Part shown: positions 28,320 to 37,907 of the stretch, in pieces
Layout of the letters: every line of letters starts with the position of its first letter
Numbering within the stretch: position 1 is the stretch's first letter
From: Pandoraea nosoerga
GTDB lineage: Bacteria; Pseudomonadota; Gammaproteobacteria; Burkholderiales; Burkholderiaceae
Assembly (NCBI RefSeq): GCF_902459585.1
Contig: NZ_CABPSC010000015.1
Location: 62,001-126,000, forward strand
Direction of reading: 5' to 3'
Length of the DNA stretch: 64,000 nt
Position numbers and translations under genes: made by a program
Notes under the pieces: generated by a model
Told to the model about the DNA's origin: nothing
What the model saw: only the letters and a program-made list of their open reading frames with translations
The model's database searches: none

Positions 28320-28609
28320 CGCATTGACGTGCCGATGCGGGCGCGGCCTCGGAATCGTCCGAGCCGCGTCGCGCCCTCGTCCGAGTGCAATCGCCGTCCC
28401 CTTTCTAGTAATATCCGAACGTCCGGCGCCGGCCGCGCGGGTCGCACGCGTCGCTGTGCTTTTCGCGTCAGACGCGGCGGTCGGCGGCCGGTGGTCGGCG
28501 GCTTCGTGGCTCGCCCGGTCGGCGCGTTGTCTTGACCGGCAGCGTGTGCCGCGGTCCCGTCGACGTTTGCCTGACCTCCTTCTTACCGACTCTTTTCGTG
28601 GAGTGCGAC

Positions 28610-29485
28610 ATGTCGCAAGCGGATCTGGATAGTCTCGTGCCCGAAGTGGCGCCGCGCAACCGGCGTGATTTTCTGAAGACCGCGGTGGGCTCGGCGTTCG
28701 CCCTGGCGGTGCTGCCGGTTGCGGCGCAAACCATCACGACCGATACGCAGGGGCTCGACGCTGGCGAGGTCATGCTCGACGTGCCCGGCGTCAAGATGCC
28801 CGTCTACTACGCGAAGCCGGCAGGCAAGACGCATCTGCCCACGGTCGTCGTCGTCTCGGAGATCTTTGGCGTTCACCAGCACATTGCCGACATCTGCCGG
28901 CGTTTCGCCAAGCTCGGATATCTTGCGTTCGCGCCGGAACTGTTCGCGCGGGCGGGCGACCCGCAGTCGCTAGGCACGATCGCGGAGATTCAGTCGCAGA
29001 TCGTCGCCAAGACGCCGGACAAGCAGGTGATGAGCGACATCGACGCGGCCGTGAAATGGGCGGTGGCCAACGGCGGCGACGAGAAGCGCCTCGGTATCAC
29101 GGGTTTTTGCTGGGGTGGCCGCATCACTTGGCTCTACGACGCGCATAACCCGAACGTGAAGGCGGCCGTGGCGTGGTACGGACGCATCGTCGGCGACAAG
29201 AGCGCCAGTTTCCCGACCCATCCGATCGATGTCGCAGGCGCGCTGCACGGGCCGCTGCTCGGCCTGTACGGCGGCAAGGACACCGGCATTCCGGTGGCTA
29301 GCGTGGAGCAGGCGCAGGCGGCGCTGGCCAGAGGCAATGCGGCGTCGAAGGCCTCCGTGCTCAAGGTGTTTCCGAACTCCGGACACGCGTTCTTTGCCGA
29401 TTACCGTGCGAGCTATGTCGAGGCGGACGCGAAGGAAGGCTGGTCGCTTGCGCTCGATTGGTTGCGCAAGCACGGGGTAGCCTGA
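28610..29485 (+). CDS. Dienelactone hydrolase family protein with Tat signal
   Basis: The 291-residue alpha/beta hydrolase has the DLH triad: nucleophile C167 in GFCWGG, D224 and H259 in SGHAFF; E84 (SEIFG) is also conserved. An N-terminal twin-arginine motif (R18-R19 in NRRDFLK) with a hydrophobic stretch ending at VAAQ predicts export by Tat, which is unusual for this mostly cytosolic family. The ATG has GGAG 7 bp before it. It probably hydrolyses a lactone or ester in the periplasm. The gene stands alone between ndh and a ZIP transporter. Confidence 0.92.
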   Translation: MSQADLDSLVPEVAPRNRRDFLKTAVGSAFALAVLPVAAQTITTDTQGLDAGEVMLDVPGVKMPVYYAKPAGKTHLPTVVVVSEIFGVHQHIADICRRFAKLGYLAFAPELFARAGDPQSLGTIAEIQSQIVAKTPDKQVMSDIDAAVKWAVANGGDEKRLGITGFCWGGRITWLYDAHNPNVKAAVAWYGRIVGDKSASFPTHPIDVAGALHGPLLGLYGGKDTGIPVASVEQAQAALARGNAASKASVLKVFPNSGHAFFADYRASYVEADAKEGWSLALDWLRKHGVA

Positions 29486-29572
29486 AACGCGCGCGTTGGG
29501 TTTGAGCGGGGTAGGGGATCGGGCAAACCGCCGGAGTGCGGCGCAAGCGCAGCCCGGGCCGGGGATCGGGGG

Positions 29573-29617
29573 CGCTTGGTCCGCTTGGTCCGCTTGGTGT
29601 GCCTGGTGCGTTTGGTG
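29573..29617. repeat. 9-bp tandem repeat x 5
   Basis: There are two CGCTTGGTC units, then CGCTTGGTG, TGCCTGGTG and CGTTTGGTG, in the spacer after the dienelactone hydrolase gene. Confidence 0.85.
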
Positions 29618-29634
29618 TGACTCCGTCGCCTGCC

Positions 29635-29667
29635 ACCAGCGGTTTGCCTGAGACGGCAAAAGCTGGT
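29635..29667. promoter_or_regulatory. Imperfect hairpin in the leader of the ZIP gene
   Basis: ACCAGC and TTTGCC pair with GGCAAA and GCTGGT around a 6-nt loop, about 30-60 bp before the ZIP reading frame. This could be an operator or leader structure; no T tract follows. Confidence 0.35.
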
Positions 29668-29747
29668 TAAATCCCCGGCTTGCCTGCGGGAGAATCGTCA
29701 TCGACGCCATTTTTGTTTTCATCGTCATTGCCACGCTGGCTTCCGGC

Positions 29748-30584
29748 GTGCTGAGCCTCGCGGGGGCGGCGTCGCTGTCGCTCGGCTTGCTCTCGAAGTT
29801 CATCGACAAGATGGTCAGCTTTTCGGCGGGCGTGCTGCTCGGCACGGCCTTGCTGCATCTGCTGCCGGAGAGTCTGGAGTCGCACGTCGACGCGCACGTC
29901 ATTACCCGCTGGCTGCTCGGCGGGTTGCTGGGCTTCTTCCTGCTCGAGAAACTGGCGCTGCTGCGCCACAGCCATCACCACGAAGGCGACGGGCATCATC
30001 ACGAACACGGTCACGACGCGCATGAGGCGGGCAAGGGGGGCTGGATGATTCTCGTCGGCAGCGCCATCCACAATTTCGCCGACGGCGTGGTGATCGCGGC
30101 GGCCTTCCTTGCCGACCCGCGTCTGGGCGTGGCCGCGACGGTGTCGATCACCGTGCACGAGGTCGCGCACAAGCTCGGCGACTTCATGGTGTTGCTCAAC
30201 GCGGGGTTCAGGCGCCGCAAGGCGCTGGTGCTCACGCTGGCTTCGAGTCTGACGGCGCTCGCCGGTGGCGTGCTCGGGTACTTCATGCTCGACCGGCTGC
30301 AGAGCCTCATTCCCTACCTGCTCGCGCTGGCGGCAAGCAGTTTCATCTACATCGCGGTGTCTGACCTGATGCCGCAGATGCAGCGGCGTACCTCGCCGCG
30401 CGACGCGCTGCCGCAAATCCTGCTCATTGCCGTGGGCCTCGCGCTCGTGGTGTGGCTCAACGGCCACGATCACGAGCACGGGCACGGGCACGGGCACGAC
30501 CATGACCACGACAAGGGCGGCAGTGCGCTGGCGATGACGTCGTCGCCGGAGGCGATGAATCGCATTGCCGCCGCGGCTCGTTAA
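29748..30584 (+). CDS. ZIP family divalent metal transporter
   Basis: The protein has at least 278 residues and about eight helices, a His-rich cytoplasmic loop (HSHHHEGDGHHHEHGHDAH) and a His-rich C-terminal stretch. The ZIP metal-binding helices read HNFADGVVIAAAF and HEVAHKLGD. It imports Zn2+ or a similar metal. The GTG used here starts inside the first helix. In-frame hydrophobic codons continue upstream to about 29700 (DAIFVFIVIATLASG), where GGGAG is properly spaced only from an ATC codon. The true N-terminus is therefore probably 16 residues longer with a non-standard or mutated start. Confidence 0.88.
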   Translation: MLSLAGAASLSLGLLSKFIDKMVSFSAGVLLGTALLHLLPESLESHVDAHVITRWLLGGLLGFFLLEKLALLRHSHHHEGDGHHHEHGHDAHEAGKGGWMILVGSAIHNFADGVVIAAAFLADPRLGVAATVSITVHEVAHKLGDFMVLLNAGFRRRKALVLTLASSLTALAGGVLGYFMLDRLQSLIPYLLALAASSFIYIAVSDLMPQMQRRTSPRDALPQILLIAVGLALVVWLNGHDHEHGHGHGHDHDHDKGGSALAMTSSPEAMNRIAAAAR

Positions 30585-30662
30585 GCCCCGCCAAACCAGC
30601 CAGGCTCGCTACACCATTACGGCCATTATGGTCATTGCGGCGATGATGGCCATCATGGCCGA

Positions 30663-31547
30663 TTACGGCTGGGCGCCGGTCGCGACGGGGCGACGCTTGT
30701 CCGCGCACCATTCGCTCCAGGATCCCGGATACAGGCTGGCGCCGTGCAGCCCGGCGATTTCCATCGCGAGCAGGTTATGGCACGCCGTCACTCCCGAGCC
30801 GCATTGGGAGATCACACGTTCGGGCTGGCGGTCCTTGCCGAGCACCTGAATGAACGCTTCGCGCAGGGCTGCCGCAGGCTTGAAGCGTCCGTCCGGGCCG
30901 AGATTGTCCTTGAAGAAACGATTCACGGCGCCCGGAATGTGGCCGCCGATCGGATCGAGCGTTTCGTTTTCGCCGCGGTAGCGCTCCGGCGCGCGCGCGT
31001 CGACCACCAGCCGCTCGTGCGAGCTCAGGTTGCGCTCGATGGCCGCGGCGTCGGCCGTGGTGGCGAGCGGCTCGCCCGGCGCGAAGTCGCCCTCGGGCGG
31101 TGCTTCGGGCGGCGCGGCATCGAGCTTGAAGCCGGCCGCGAGCCACGCCTGCAGCCCGCCGTCGAGCACGGCCACCGACTCGTGGCCAAGCCAGCGCAGC
31201 AGCCACCACAGGCGCGCGGCGTATATGCCGCCCTGGGCGTCGTAGGCAACGACCTGCTGACCCTTCGACAGCCCGCATGCCGCCAGGTGGCGGATGAGCG
31301 CGTCGCGATCGGGCAAGGGATGGCGGCCGTTCTTGCCCGTGGCCTGGCCCGACAGATCGCGTTCCAGATGCGCATAGAACGCGCCGAAGATGTGGCCGTC
31401 CACATAGGCCGTCTCGCCGGCCTTCGGATCGGCGAGATCGAAACGGCAATCGAAGATGATCACCGGGGCGCCGCCACCGGCGGCGGTTTGCATCAGCGCG
31501 TCCAGGTTTTGCGGGCTGATGAGCGTGGTGAAGTGCGTGTGAATCAT
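30663..31547 (-). CDS. sseA: 3-mercaptopyruvate/thiosulfate sulfurtransferase
   Basis: The 294-residue tandem-rhodanese protein has an inactive N-terminal domain (IFDCRFDLADPKAGETAY) and a catalytic C-terminal domain with C249 in SQCGSGVTA. The CGSGVT loop is the mercaptopyruvate-type signature, in contrast to CRKGVT of thiosulfate-specific rhodaneses. The motif RGENETLDPIGGHIPGA is intact. It moves sulfur from 3-mercaptopyruvate to thiol acceptors or cyanide. The ATG has GGAGA 6 bp before it. The DMT transporter gene lies upstream on the same strand, 159 bp away. Confidence 0.93.
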   Translation of the reverse strand: MIHTHFTTLISPQNLDALMQTAAGGGAPVIIFDCRFDLADPKAGETAYVDGHIFGAFYAHLERDLSGQATGKNGRHPLPDRDALIRHLAACGLSKGQQVVAYDAQGGIYAARLWWLLRWLGHESVAVLDGGLQAWLAAGFKLDAAPPEAPPEGDFAPGEPLATTADAAAIERNLSSHERLVVDARAPERYRGENETLDPIGGHIPGAVNRFFKDNLGPDGRFKPAAALREAFIQVLGKDRQPERVISQCGSGVTACHNLLAMEIAGLHGASLYPGSWSEWCADKRRPVATGAQP

Positions 31548-31706
31548 GACGTCTCCGCAGACGGGCGTGGGGGAATCGTTCAGCGGGAACTGACCGAGCG
31601 GCTCGTCGGGAACGGTGGCGGCGTCAGGCTGGCCGAACGCGCGTGGCGTCGGCGGCGCCCGAAGGGCGATCTTGGCCGGGCGCAAGCCGCAACCCCGGAT
31701 GACCGA

Positions 31707-32561
31707 TCAGGTGGTGGCCGACGGGCGGCGCAGCGCCGTCATGCCGCTCAGCACGATGAGCAGCATGCCGATCCAGCCGGCCAGCGCGGGCCAGTCGTTC
31801 CAGACGAGCATGCTGATCAGTGTAGCGAAGATTACGCCGGAATATTGCAGATTCGCAGTCACGAGCGTGTTGCCGAGACTGAAGGCCCGCGTGAGCGCCG
31901 TCTGGGCGACGAGGGCGGCAATGCCCACGCCGAGCATCAGGCCGGTGCCGCGCCATGTGAGCGGGTGCAGGCCTTCGACCGCCACCCAACCCAGGCCCAG
32001 CAGCACGCCGCCCAGCGAAAAATAGAAGACGATGCGCCAGTCCGGCTCGCCGGCCGAGCCAAGTTCCTTCACCTGCATGTAGGCGATGGCGGAGAACACG
32101 CCCGAGACGACGCCCGCGACGCCGCCACCCCACGCCTGGCTGTCGATGGTCGGCTGCAACAGCAGCGCCACGCCGACAAAACCCGCGAAGATGGCCGCAA
32201 CAAGCCGGAAGTCGGTGCGCAGGCTGCCGCGCATGGCCGCCGTCGCCATCACGATCAGCGAGATCCAGATCGGCGACATGTAGTTGAGCGTCATTGCGGT
32301 CGACAGCGGCAATTGCGTGAGCGAATAGAACCAGAGCCCGAGCGAGACGACGCCCGCAGCGCTGCGCTTGACGTGGGAGCCGAGGTGTCGCGTGCGGATC
32401 GTCTGGCCGCGCGCGCGCGAAATGATCAGCAGCACGATCACGCCGATCAGACTGCGGTAGAGAACGATTTCGCCGGTGTTGTACTCGTTTGCCGCCAGCT
32501 TGATGAATAGCCCCATCAACGTGAACATGAAGGCGGAGACCAACATCCAGAGCGATTGCAT
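31707..32561 (-). CDS. EamA/DMT family transporter
   Basis: The 284-residue inner-membrane protein has two EamA repeats and about ten helices, opening with LWMLVSAFMFTLMGLFIKLA. Drug/metabolite-superfamily members of this type export amino acids, nucleosides or other metabolites. The ATG before QSLWMLV is chosen because it starts the first helix; an in-frame TTG lies 18 codons upstream in a GCGAAGRCT-repeat region. No substrate can be inferred. Confidence 0.88.
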   Translation of the reverse strand: MQSLWMLVSAFMFTLMGLFIKLAANEYNTGEIVLYRSLIGVIVLLIISRARGQTIRTRHLGSHVKRSAAGVVSLGLWFYSLTQLPLSTAMTLNYMSPIWISLIVMATAAMRGSLRTDFRLVAAIFAGFVGVALLLQPTIDSQAWGGGVAGVVSGVFSAIAYMQVKELGSAGEPDWRIVFYFSLGGVLLGLGWVAVEGLHPLTWRGTGLMLGVGIAALVAQTALTRAFSLGNTLVTANLQYSGVIFATLISMLVWNDWPALAGWIGMLLIVLSGMTALRRPSATT

Positions 32562-32937
32562 GGCGAATTGGGGCCGTTGGACGGCGAAGACTGCGAAGGC
32601 TGCGAAAGGCTCCAAAGGCGCGGCATGGAGCGACGAGAAAGCGACGGATGCCGATGCCGACGACGCTCACAGCCCGATTGGCTGCCGCAAGGTCATATGC
32701 AAAGCATGGCGACGATTCTAACGAAAACGGCGGGCACCTGGCCCGCCGTCTCGCGATTTTTTCGGCAAATATTTAATTCAGTCTCGCCCGCGCCACAGCA
32801 GCGCCACATTAGCGCCACATTAGTGCCACAGCAGCCAACGCGGCCCCCGCGCGGGCCTTGCCCGCTTCTCGTCCGGTGAGACAGTTCCGCCCGCCGTCCA
32901 CCGTGGCCCGAATGCCGCGATGCCTGCCGCGATGCGC
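32562..32937. other. Spacer between the DMT gene and the Rieske gene
   Basis: These 376 bp hold no gene. They contain a stem-loop ACGGCGGGC-ACCTG-GCCCGCCGT (32727-32749), followed on the minus strand by TTTT and possibly the terminator of the Rieske gene, and an 11-bp tandem repeat at 32791-32834. Confidence 0.65.
32791..32834. repeat. 11-bp tandem repeat x 4
   Basis: The four units are CGCCACAGCAG, CGCCACATTAG, CGCCACATTAG and TGCCACAGCAG, just 3' of the Rieske oxygenase gene. Confidence 0.92.
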
Positions 32938-34053
32938 TCAGAAGTCGCCCATCTGGCGACGCAGGAACTCGTGGAAGTGCTGCATGCCGTCTTCCATCGG
33001 GCTCTGGTACGGGCCGACTTCCGAGACGCCGCGCTCGAACAGGGCGCGGCGCCCGGCGTCCATGCGCTCGGCGATCTCGTCGTCCTCGCGGGCCGTCTCC
33101 ATGTAGGCGGCTCGCTCGGCCTCGATGAACTCGCGTTCGAACAGCGCGATTTCCTCGGGGTAATAGAATTCGACGATATTCGTCGTTTTTTGCGGCCCGC
33201 GCGGAATCAGCCAGGACACCACGAGCACGTGCGGATACCACTCGATCATCAGGTGCGGGTAGTACACCATCCAGATCGCGCCGAACTCCGGCGGCACGCC
33301 TTCGCGGTAACGCAGCAGCACGTCGTGCCACTTGCGATAGATCGGGCTGCCGGGCTTGGCGAGGCCGTTGTGCACGCCGACCGTCTGCACGCTGTACCAG
33401 TCACCGAATTCCCAGCGCAGATCGTCGCAGGACACGAAGCTGCCCAGGCCGGGATGGAACGGCACGACATGGTAGTCCTCGAGATAAACCTCGATGAACG
33501 TCTTCCAGTTGTAGTTGCATTCATGCACTTCGACGTGATCGAACATGAAGTCCGAGAAGTCGAGATGCTGCTTGACGCCCAGTCGTGCGAGGTCAGCCTG
33601 CACGTTGCGGCCTTCGGCCTCGAACAGCAGGCCGTTCCAGCGTTGCAGCGGGAACTTGCCGAGGTTCAGGCAGGGTTTTTCGGGGAAATGCGGCGCACCG
33701 AGCAGTTCGCCCTTCGTGTCGTAGGTCCAGCGGTGCAACGGGCACACGATGTTGCGCGCGTTGCCGCGACCATTGAGCATGACCGCCTGACGATGGCGGC
33801 AGACGTTCGAGAGCAGTTCGATCCCGCCATGCTCGCCCGCGCCGTTGCGAACCAGCATGCGACCTTCTTGCTCGGCCGGCAGGGCGAAATAGTCGCCCGC
33901 TTCCGGCACCATCAGTTCGTGGCCCACGTAGCGGGGGCCATGTTTGAAGAGGACTTCACGTTCGCGGGCGAGAAGGGCCTCGTCGAAGTACGTGTAGACC
34001 GGCAGTTGGCTCGAGGCCGGTTTCAGTTGCAAAGCGCTGCTTAGATTGGACAT
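32938..34053 (-). CDS. Rieske 2Fe-2S aromatic-ring-hydroxylating dioxygenase, alpha subunit
   Basis: The 371-residue oxygenase has a Rieske cluster formed by C85/H87 (CRH) and C104/H107 (CPLH) and a catalytic domain. The mononuclear-iron region is NWKTFIEVYLEDYHVVPFH, with H195 and H200 as likely iron ligands. It would hydroxylate an aromatic or quaternary-ammonium-type substrate using electrons from a separate reductase. No reductase gene is adjacent; the nearest in the window is at 62.9 kb. GGGAG precedes the ATG by 6 bp. The upstream spacer to xseB is divergent and A/T-rich. Confidence 0.92.
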   Translation of the reverse strand: MSNLSSALQLKPASSQLPVYTYFDEALLAREREVLFKHGPRYVGHELMVPEAGDYFALPAEQEGRMLVRNGAGEHGGIELLSNVCRHRQAVMLNGRGNARNIVCPLHRWTYDTKGELLGAPHFPEKPCLNLGKFPLQRWNGLLFEAEGRNVQADLARLGVKQHLDFSDFMFDHVEVHECNYNWKTFIEVYLEDYHVVPFHPGLGSFVSCDDLRWEFGDWYSVQTVGVHNGLAKPGSPIYRKWHDVLLRYREGVPPEFGAIWMVYYPHLMIEWYPHVLVVSWLIPRGPQKTTNIVEFYYPEEIALFEREFIEAERAAYMETAREDDEIAERMDAGRRALFERGVSEVGPYQSPMEDGMQHFHEFLRRQMGDF

Positions 34054-34281
34054 TCCCACTCCCGTCGAGCTTGAAAGCAGTGAACTACCCAACCATCGAA
34101 AAATCGATTTAGGGGAACCGACGATTATACCCGGTATGCGTGGGGCGGGGCTGCTAAGTCCATGATTTACGTTAAATATTGTCCGAAAAAAGTCATCGCA
34201 GGCAGTTTTGAGGCAATTTACGCGCTGCGAGCTATCGAGCTTTTGCCGTAAAATGGAACATTCGACCCGAATTTCGCGTTT

Positions 34282-34548
34282 ATGGCCAAGACTGCAAAGT
34301 CGCAAGACGCGGCGACCGACGTGCCGCAAGACCTGCCCGAGACCTACGAGGCCGCGCTCGCCGAGCTCGAACGCCTGGTGGGCCGCATGGAGGGCGGTGA
34401 GCTGGGGCTGGAGGAATCGCTCGGCGCATACCGCCGCGGCGCCGTCCTGGTGAAGTACTGCCAGGGCCTGCTCGAGAAGGTGGAGCAACAGGTGAAGGTG
34501 CTCGAAGGCGAGACGCTCAAGCCGCTCGACGCGACGCGCGACGAGTAA
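34282..34548 (+). CDS. xseB: Exodeoxyribonuclease VII small subunit
   Basis: The 88-residue XseB has the conserved core ETYEAALAELERLVGRMEGGELGLEESLGAYRRG in its middle. It forms the small subunit of exonuclease VII with XseA, which is not in this window. It is first in the xseB-ispA-dxs cluster, 78 bp before ispA. A TAAAAT box at 34249-34254 may be its -10. The ribosome site is poor. Confidence 0.95.
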   Translation: MAKTAKSQDAATDVPQDLPETYEAALAELERLVGRMEGGELGLEESLGAYRRGAVLVKYCQGLLEKVEQQVKVLEGETLKPLDATRDE

Positions 34549-34626
34549 CGACCCGGCGGCCCGGGAGGGCTCCCGGGGCGACCCAATAACACGCACGGCC
34601 TGAAGGGTACGTGCAGGACGAAGACG

Positions 34627-35523
34627 ATGGCGGATCAGAATATCAAGGCCTGGATGCAGGCGGTACAGGCCCGTGTGGAGCAGGCGCTCGACGCCGCGCT
34701 GCCCAAGGCGGCCGATGGCGGCTCGGCGCGGCTCAACGAAGCAATGCGATATGCCGTGCTCGGCGGCGGCAAGCGCGTGCGTCCGCTGCTGTGCTTCGCG
34801 GCGGGGGAAGTGACGCAGGCGAGCGAGTCGGCGCTCCTTCGCGCCGCGTGCGCGGTGGAAATGATCCACGCCTACTCGCTGGTGCACGACGACCTGCCGT
34901 GCATGGATGACGACGATCTGCGCCGCGGCAAGCCCACGGTGCATGTGCAGTACGACGAAGCGACCGGCCTGCTGGCGGGCGACGCATTGCAGACGCAGGC
35001 GTTCGTGCGGCTCGGCGAAGCCACGGCGGACCTGAGCGCGGCGCAATCGCTCGCGCTGGTCCATGAACTGGCGATGGCCTCGGGCGCGCTCGGCATGGCC
35101 GGCGGCCAGGCGATCGATCTGGAGAGCGTCGGCGTCAAGCTCACGCAGCCGCAACTGGAGACCATGCACCGCCTGAAGACCGGCGCGCTGCTGCGGGCGT
35201 CGTTGCGCATGGGCGCCATCTGCGGCCGTGCGTTGACCGACGACGAGACCGTGGCGCTCGACGCGTATGCGGCCGCCGTCGGCCTTGCCTTCCAGGTAGT
35301 GGACGACATTCTCGACGCGAGCGCCGACTCGGCCACGCTCGGCAAGACGGCGGGCAAGGACGCCGCCAACGATAAGCCGACCTACGTGTCGCTCATGGGC
35401 CTCGAGGGCGCGCGCGCCTACGCTGAAAAGCTGCGCGCCGACGCGCACGCGGCGAGCGCGTCGCTTGGCAACGCGGACCGTCTGCGCGCGCTGGCCGACT
35501 ACGTGGTCGATCGCATCAACTGA
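34627..35523 (+). CDS. ispA: Farnesyl diphosphate synthase (polyprenyl synthetase)
   Basis: The 298-residue trans-prenyltransferase has the first aspartate-rich motif DDLPCMDDDDLRRG and the second DDILDASAD, the KTGALLRASL segment and the GGKRVRPLL IPP site. The length and position between xseB and dxs mark it as IspA, which makes farnesyl diphosphate from IPP and DMAPP or GPP. Start ATG follows GGACGAAGACG. dxs begins 205 bp downstream on the same strand. Confidence 0.97.
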   Translation: MADQNIKAWMQAVQARVEQALDAALPKAADGGSARLNEAMRYAVLGGGKRVRPLLCFAAGEVTQASESALLRAACAVEMIHAYSLVHDDLPCMDDDDLRRGKPTVHVQYDEATGLLAGDALQTQAFVRLGEATADLSAAQSLALVHELAMASGALGMAGGQAIDLESVGVKLTQPQLETMHRLKTGALLRASLRMGAICGRALTDDETVALDAYAAAVGLAFQVVDDILDASADSATLGKTAGKDAANDKPTYVSLMGLEGARAYAEKLRADAHAASASLGNADRLRALADYVVDRIN

Positions 35524-35728
35524 GTGGCGTGCGAGCGGCGTGCGCCGCGCGCACGATGGGTTCAGGAAGCCCCGGGCAGTCGCGGATCGCGAGGCCGCGG
35601 GGCGATTGCAGTAGATACAAGCAAGGGGCAAGGAGGGTCGGCGCAATCTCCCCACAGAACGCCGGCAGGAGATCGGGGCCAGTGCACAGGGGGCGCTGCC
35701 CGGTAAAACGCCTATATATGGAACGACG

Positions 35729-37651
35729 ATGTACGAACTGTTAAATACCATCGATGACCCGGCTGCGTTGCGGCGTCTGGAGCGTCGCCAACTTGCGCCG
35801 CTGGCCGAAGAGCTGCGCGCCTTCGTGCTCGAGAGCGTGTCGCGTACCGGCGGGCACCTGTCGTCCAACCTCGGCACGGTCGAGTTGACGATCGCGTTGC
35901 ACTACGTCTTCAACACGCCGGAAGATCGCATCGTCTGGGACGTGGGGCACCAAAGCTATCCGCACAAGATCCTCACCGGACGCCGCGAGGCAATGGCCAC
36001 GCTGCGCCAGCTCGGCGGCATCTCCGGTTTCCCGAAGCGCGACGAGTCACCCTACGACACATTCGGCACGGCGCACTCGAGCACGTCGATTTCGGCCGCG
36101 CTCGGCATGGCGCTGGGCGCGCGCACGAAGGGCGAGAACCGCTTCGGCATTGCCGTGATCGGCGATGGCGCAATGACCGCGGGCATGGCCTTCGAGGCGA
36201 TGAACAATGCGGGCGTGCACGAAGACGTGCCGCTGCTCGTCATCCTGAACGACAACGACATGTCGATCTCGCCGCCGGTCGGCGCGCTCAACCGCTACCT
36301 GGCCCGCCTGATGTCCGGCCGCTTCTACGCGGCAGCGAAAAAGGGCGTGGAGAAGGTGCTGAGCGTGGCGCCGCCTGTGCTCGAGCTGGCGCGCAAGTTC
36401 GAGGAACACGCCAAGGGCATGGTCGTGCCGGCAACGATGTTCGAAGAGTTCGGCTTCAACTACATCGGCCCGATCGACGGTCACGACCTCGACTCGCTCA
36501 TTCCGACGCTCGAGAACATCAAGAATCTGAAGGGACCGCAGTTCCTGCACGTCGTCACGCGCAAGGGGTACGGCTACAAGCTGGCGGAAGCCGATCCGGT
36601 GCTCTATCACGGCCCGGGCAAGTTCAACCCGGCCGAAGGCATCAAGCCGAGCACGAACAGCAAGAAGACATACACGCAGGTGTTCGGCGAATGGCTGTGC
36701 GATATGGCGGCGGCGGACGAACGCGTGGTGGGCATCACGCCGGCCATGCGCGAAGGCTCCGGCCTGGTGGAGTTCGAAAAGCGCTTCCCGGAGCGCTACT
36801 ACGACGTCGGCATTGCCGAGCAGCACGCGGTGACGTTCGCCGGCGGCATGGCGACCGAAGGGCTCAGGCCGGTCGTGGCGATCTATTCCACATTCCTGCA
36901 ACGCGGCTACGATCAACTGATTCACGACGTGGCGCTGCAGAATCTGCCGGTGCTCTTCGCGCTTGACCGCTCGGGCCTCGTGGGCGCGGACGGCGCGACG
37001 CACGCCGGCGCGTATGACGTGGCCTATCTGCGCTGCATCCCGAACATGGTGGTGATGGCGCCGTCGGACGAAAACGAATGCCGCCAGATGCTCTACACGG
37101 GCGTGCAGATCGACGGGCCCTCGGCCGTGCGCTACCCGCGCGGCGCGGGCACGGGCGCGGCAATCGAGCCGACGATGACGGCGCTGCCGATTGGCAAGGG
37201 CGTCGTGCGCCGAGAGGGGCACGCCGAAGCGGGGCGCCGTGTGGCGATTCTGGCGTTTGGCAGCATGGTGGCGCCGGCGCTCAAGGCGGCGGAGCAACTG
37301 GACGCCACGGTGGCGGACATGCGCTTCGTCAAGCCGATCGATGACGAACTGATCGCGCGCCTGGCGCAGACGCACGACTATCTCGTGACGGTCGAGGAAG
37401 GCTGCATCATGGGTGGCGCGGGCTCGGCTGTAGCGGAATCCCTGCTCGCGGGTGGGGTTACTCGCCCCGTACTACAATTGGGCCTGCCCGATCGCTTCAT
37501 CGATCACGGCGACCCGGCATTGTTGCTCGCGTCGGTCGGTCTGGACGCGGCGGGCATTGCGAAGTCGATCTGCGCGCGCTTCGACCTGCAGCCGGTGGCG
37601 CAGGACCAGGGCGCGCACACGACGCAGAAGGCCACGAAACTCGTCGCCTGA
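35729..37651 (+). CDS. dxs: 1-deoxy-D-xylulose-5-phosphate synthase
   Basis: The 640-residue ThDP enzyme makes DXP from pyruvate and glyceraldehyde-3-phosphate, the first step of the MEP isoprenoid pathway. It has the ThDP/Mg motif [18 protein letters not shown], the [14 protein letters not shown] segment, the transketolase-like pyrimidine domain ([15 protein letters not shown]) and a C-terminal domain. GGAACGACG precedes the ATG. It is clustered with ispA, which uses the products of the same pathway. Confidence 0.98.
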   Translation: MYELLNTIDDPAALRRLERRQLAPLAEELRAFVLESVSRTGGHLSSNLGTVELTIALHYVFNTPEDRIVWDVGHQSYPHKILTGRREAMATLRQLGGISGFPKRDESPYDTFGTAHSSTSISAALGMALGARTKGENRFGIAVIGDGAMTAGMAFEAMNNAGVHEDVPLLVILNDNDMSISPPVGALNRYLARLMSGRFYAAAKKGVEKVLSVAPPVLELARKFEEHAKGMVVPATMFEEFGFNYIGPIDGHDLDSLIPTLENIKNLKGPQFLHVVTRKGYGYKLAEADPVLYHGPGKFNPAEGIKPSTNSKKTYTQVFGEWLCDMAAADERVVGITPAMREGSGLVEFEKRFPERYYDVGIAEQHAVTFAGGMATEGLRPVVAIYSTFLQRGYDQLIHDVALQNLPVLFALDRSGLVGADGATHAGAYDVAYLRCIPNMVVMAPSDENECRQMLYTGVQIDGPSAVRYPRGAGTGAAIEPTMTALPIGKGVVRREGHAEAGRRVAILAFGSMVAPALKAAEQLDATVADMRFVKPIDDELIARLAQTHDYLVTVEEGCIMGGAGSAVAESLLAGGVTRPVLQLGLPDRFIDHGDPALLLASVGLDAAGIAKSICARFDLQPVAQDQGAHTTQKATKLVA

Positions 37652-37676
37652 GCGTCCGGCAGTTCTCGACATTCGA

Positions 37677-37711
37677 ACGATCCGGCTCGCACGCCGGATC
37701 GTTTGCGTTTT
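37677..37711 (+). terminator. Terminator after dxs
   Basis: The 11-bp stem AACGATCCGGC / GCCGGATCGTT has a 6-nt loop and is followed by an interrupted T tract (TTGCGTTTT). Confidence 0.75.
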
Positions 37712-37712
37712 G

Positions 37713-37754
37713 GTGCTCGTGTTTCTGTGCTCGTGTTTCTGTGCTCGTGTGTTT
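37713..37754. repeat. 14-bp tandem repeat x 3
   Basis: GTGCTCGTGTTTCT occurs twice, followed by GTGCTCGTGTGTTT, directly after the dxs terminator. Confidence 0.9.
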
Positions 37755-37907
37755 GATGCCCGTGCTTTGAAGTCCGCCGTTTCATGCGTGCCGGGGCTCC
37801 CCGGCATATTCCCGATGACACTCGCCGCAGGCTCGCGCGTCGTGCGTCGGATACGTTTGCCCATTGCCTCCCCCCCAGTCGGCTTGCCGGCAAAGAAGGA
37901 TAATTCG

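Noticed and set aside
30643-30656. 14-bp palindrome ATGATGGCCATCAT between the ZIP and sulfurtransferase genes
   Set aside because: It lies at convergent 3' ends and within a run of ATGG/GCCAT-like sequence, so an operator role is unlikely.
32938-35877. 979-codon frame fusing the Rieske gene with sequence antisense to ispA/xseB
   Set aside because: Only the part from the ATG at 34053 resembles an oxygenase; the rest is shadow of the isoprenoid genes.
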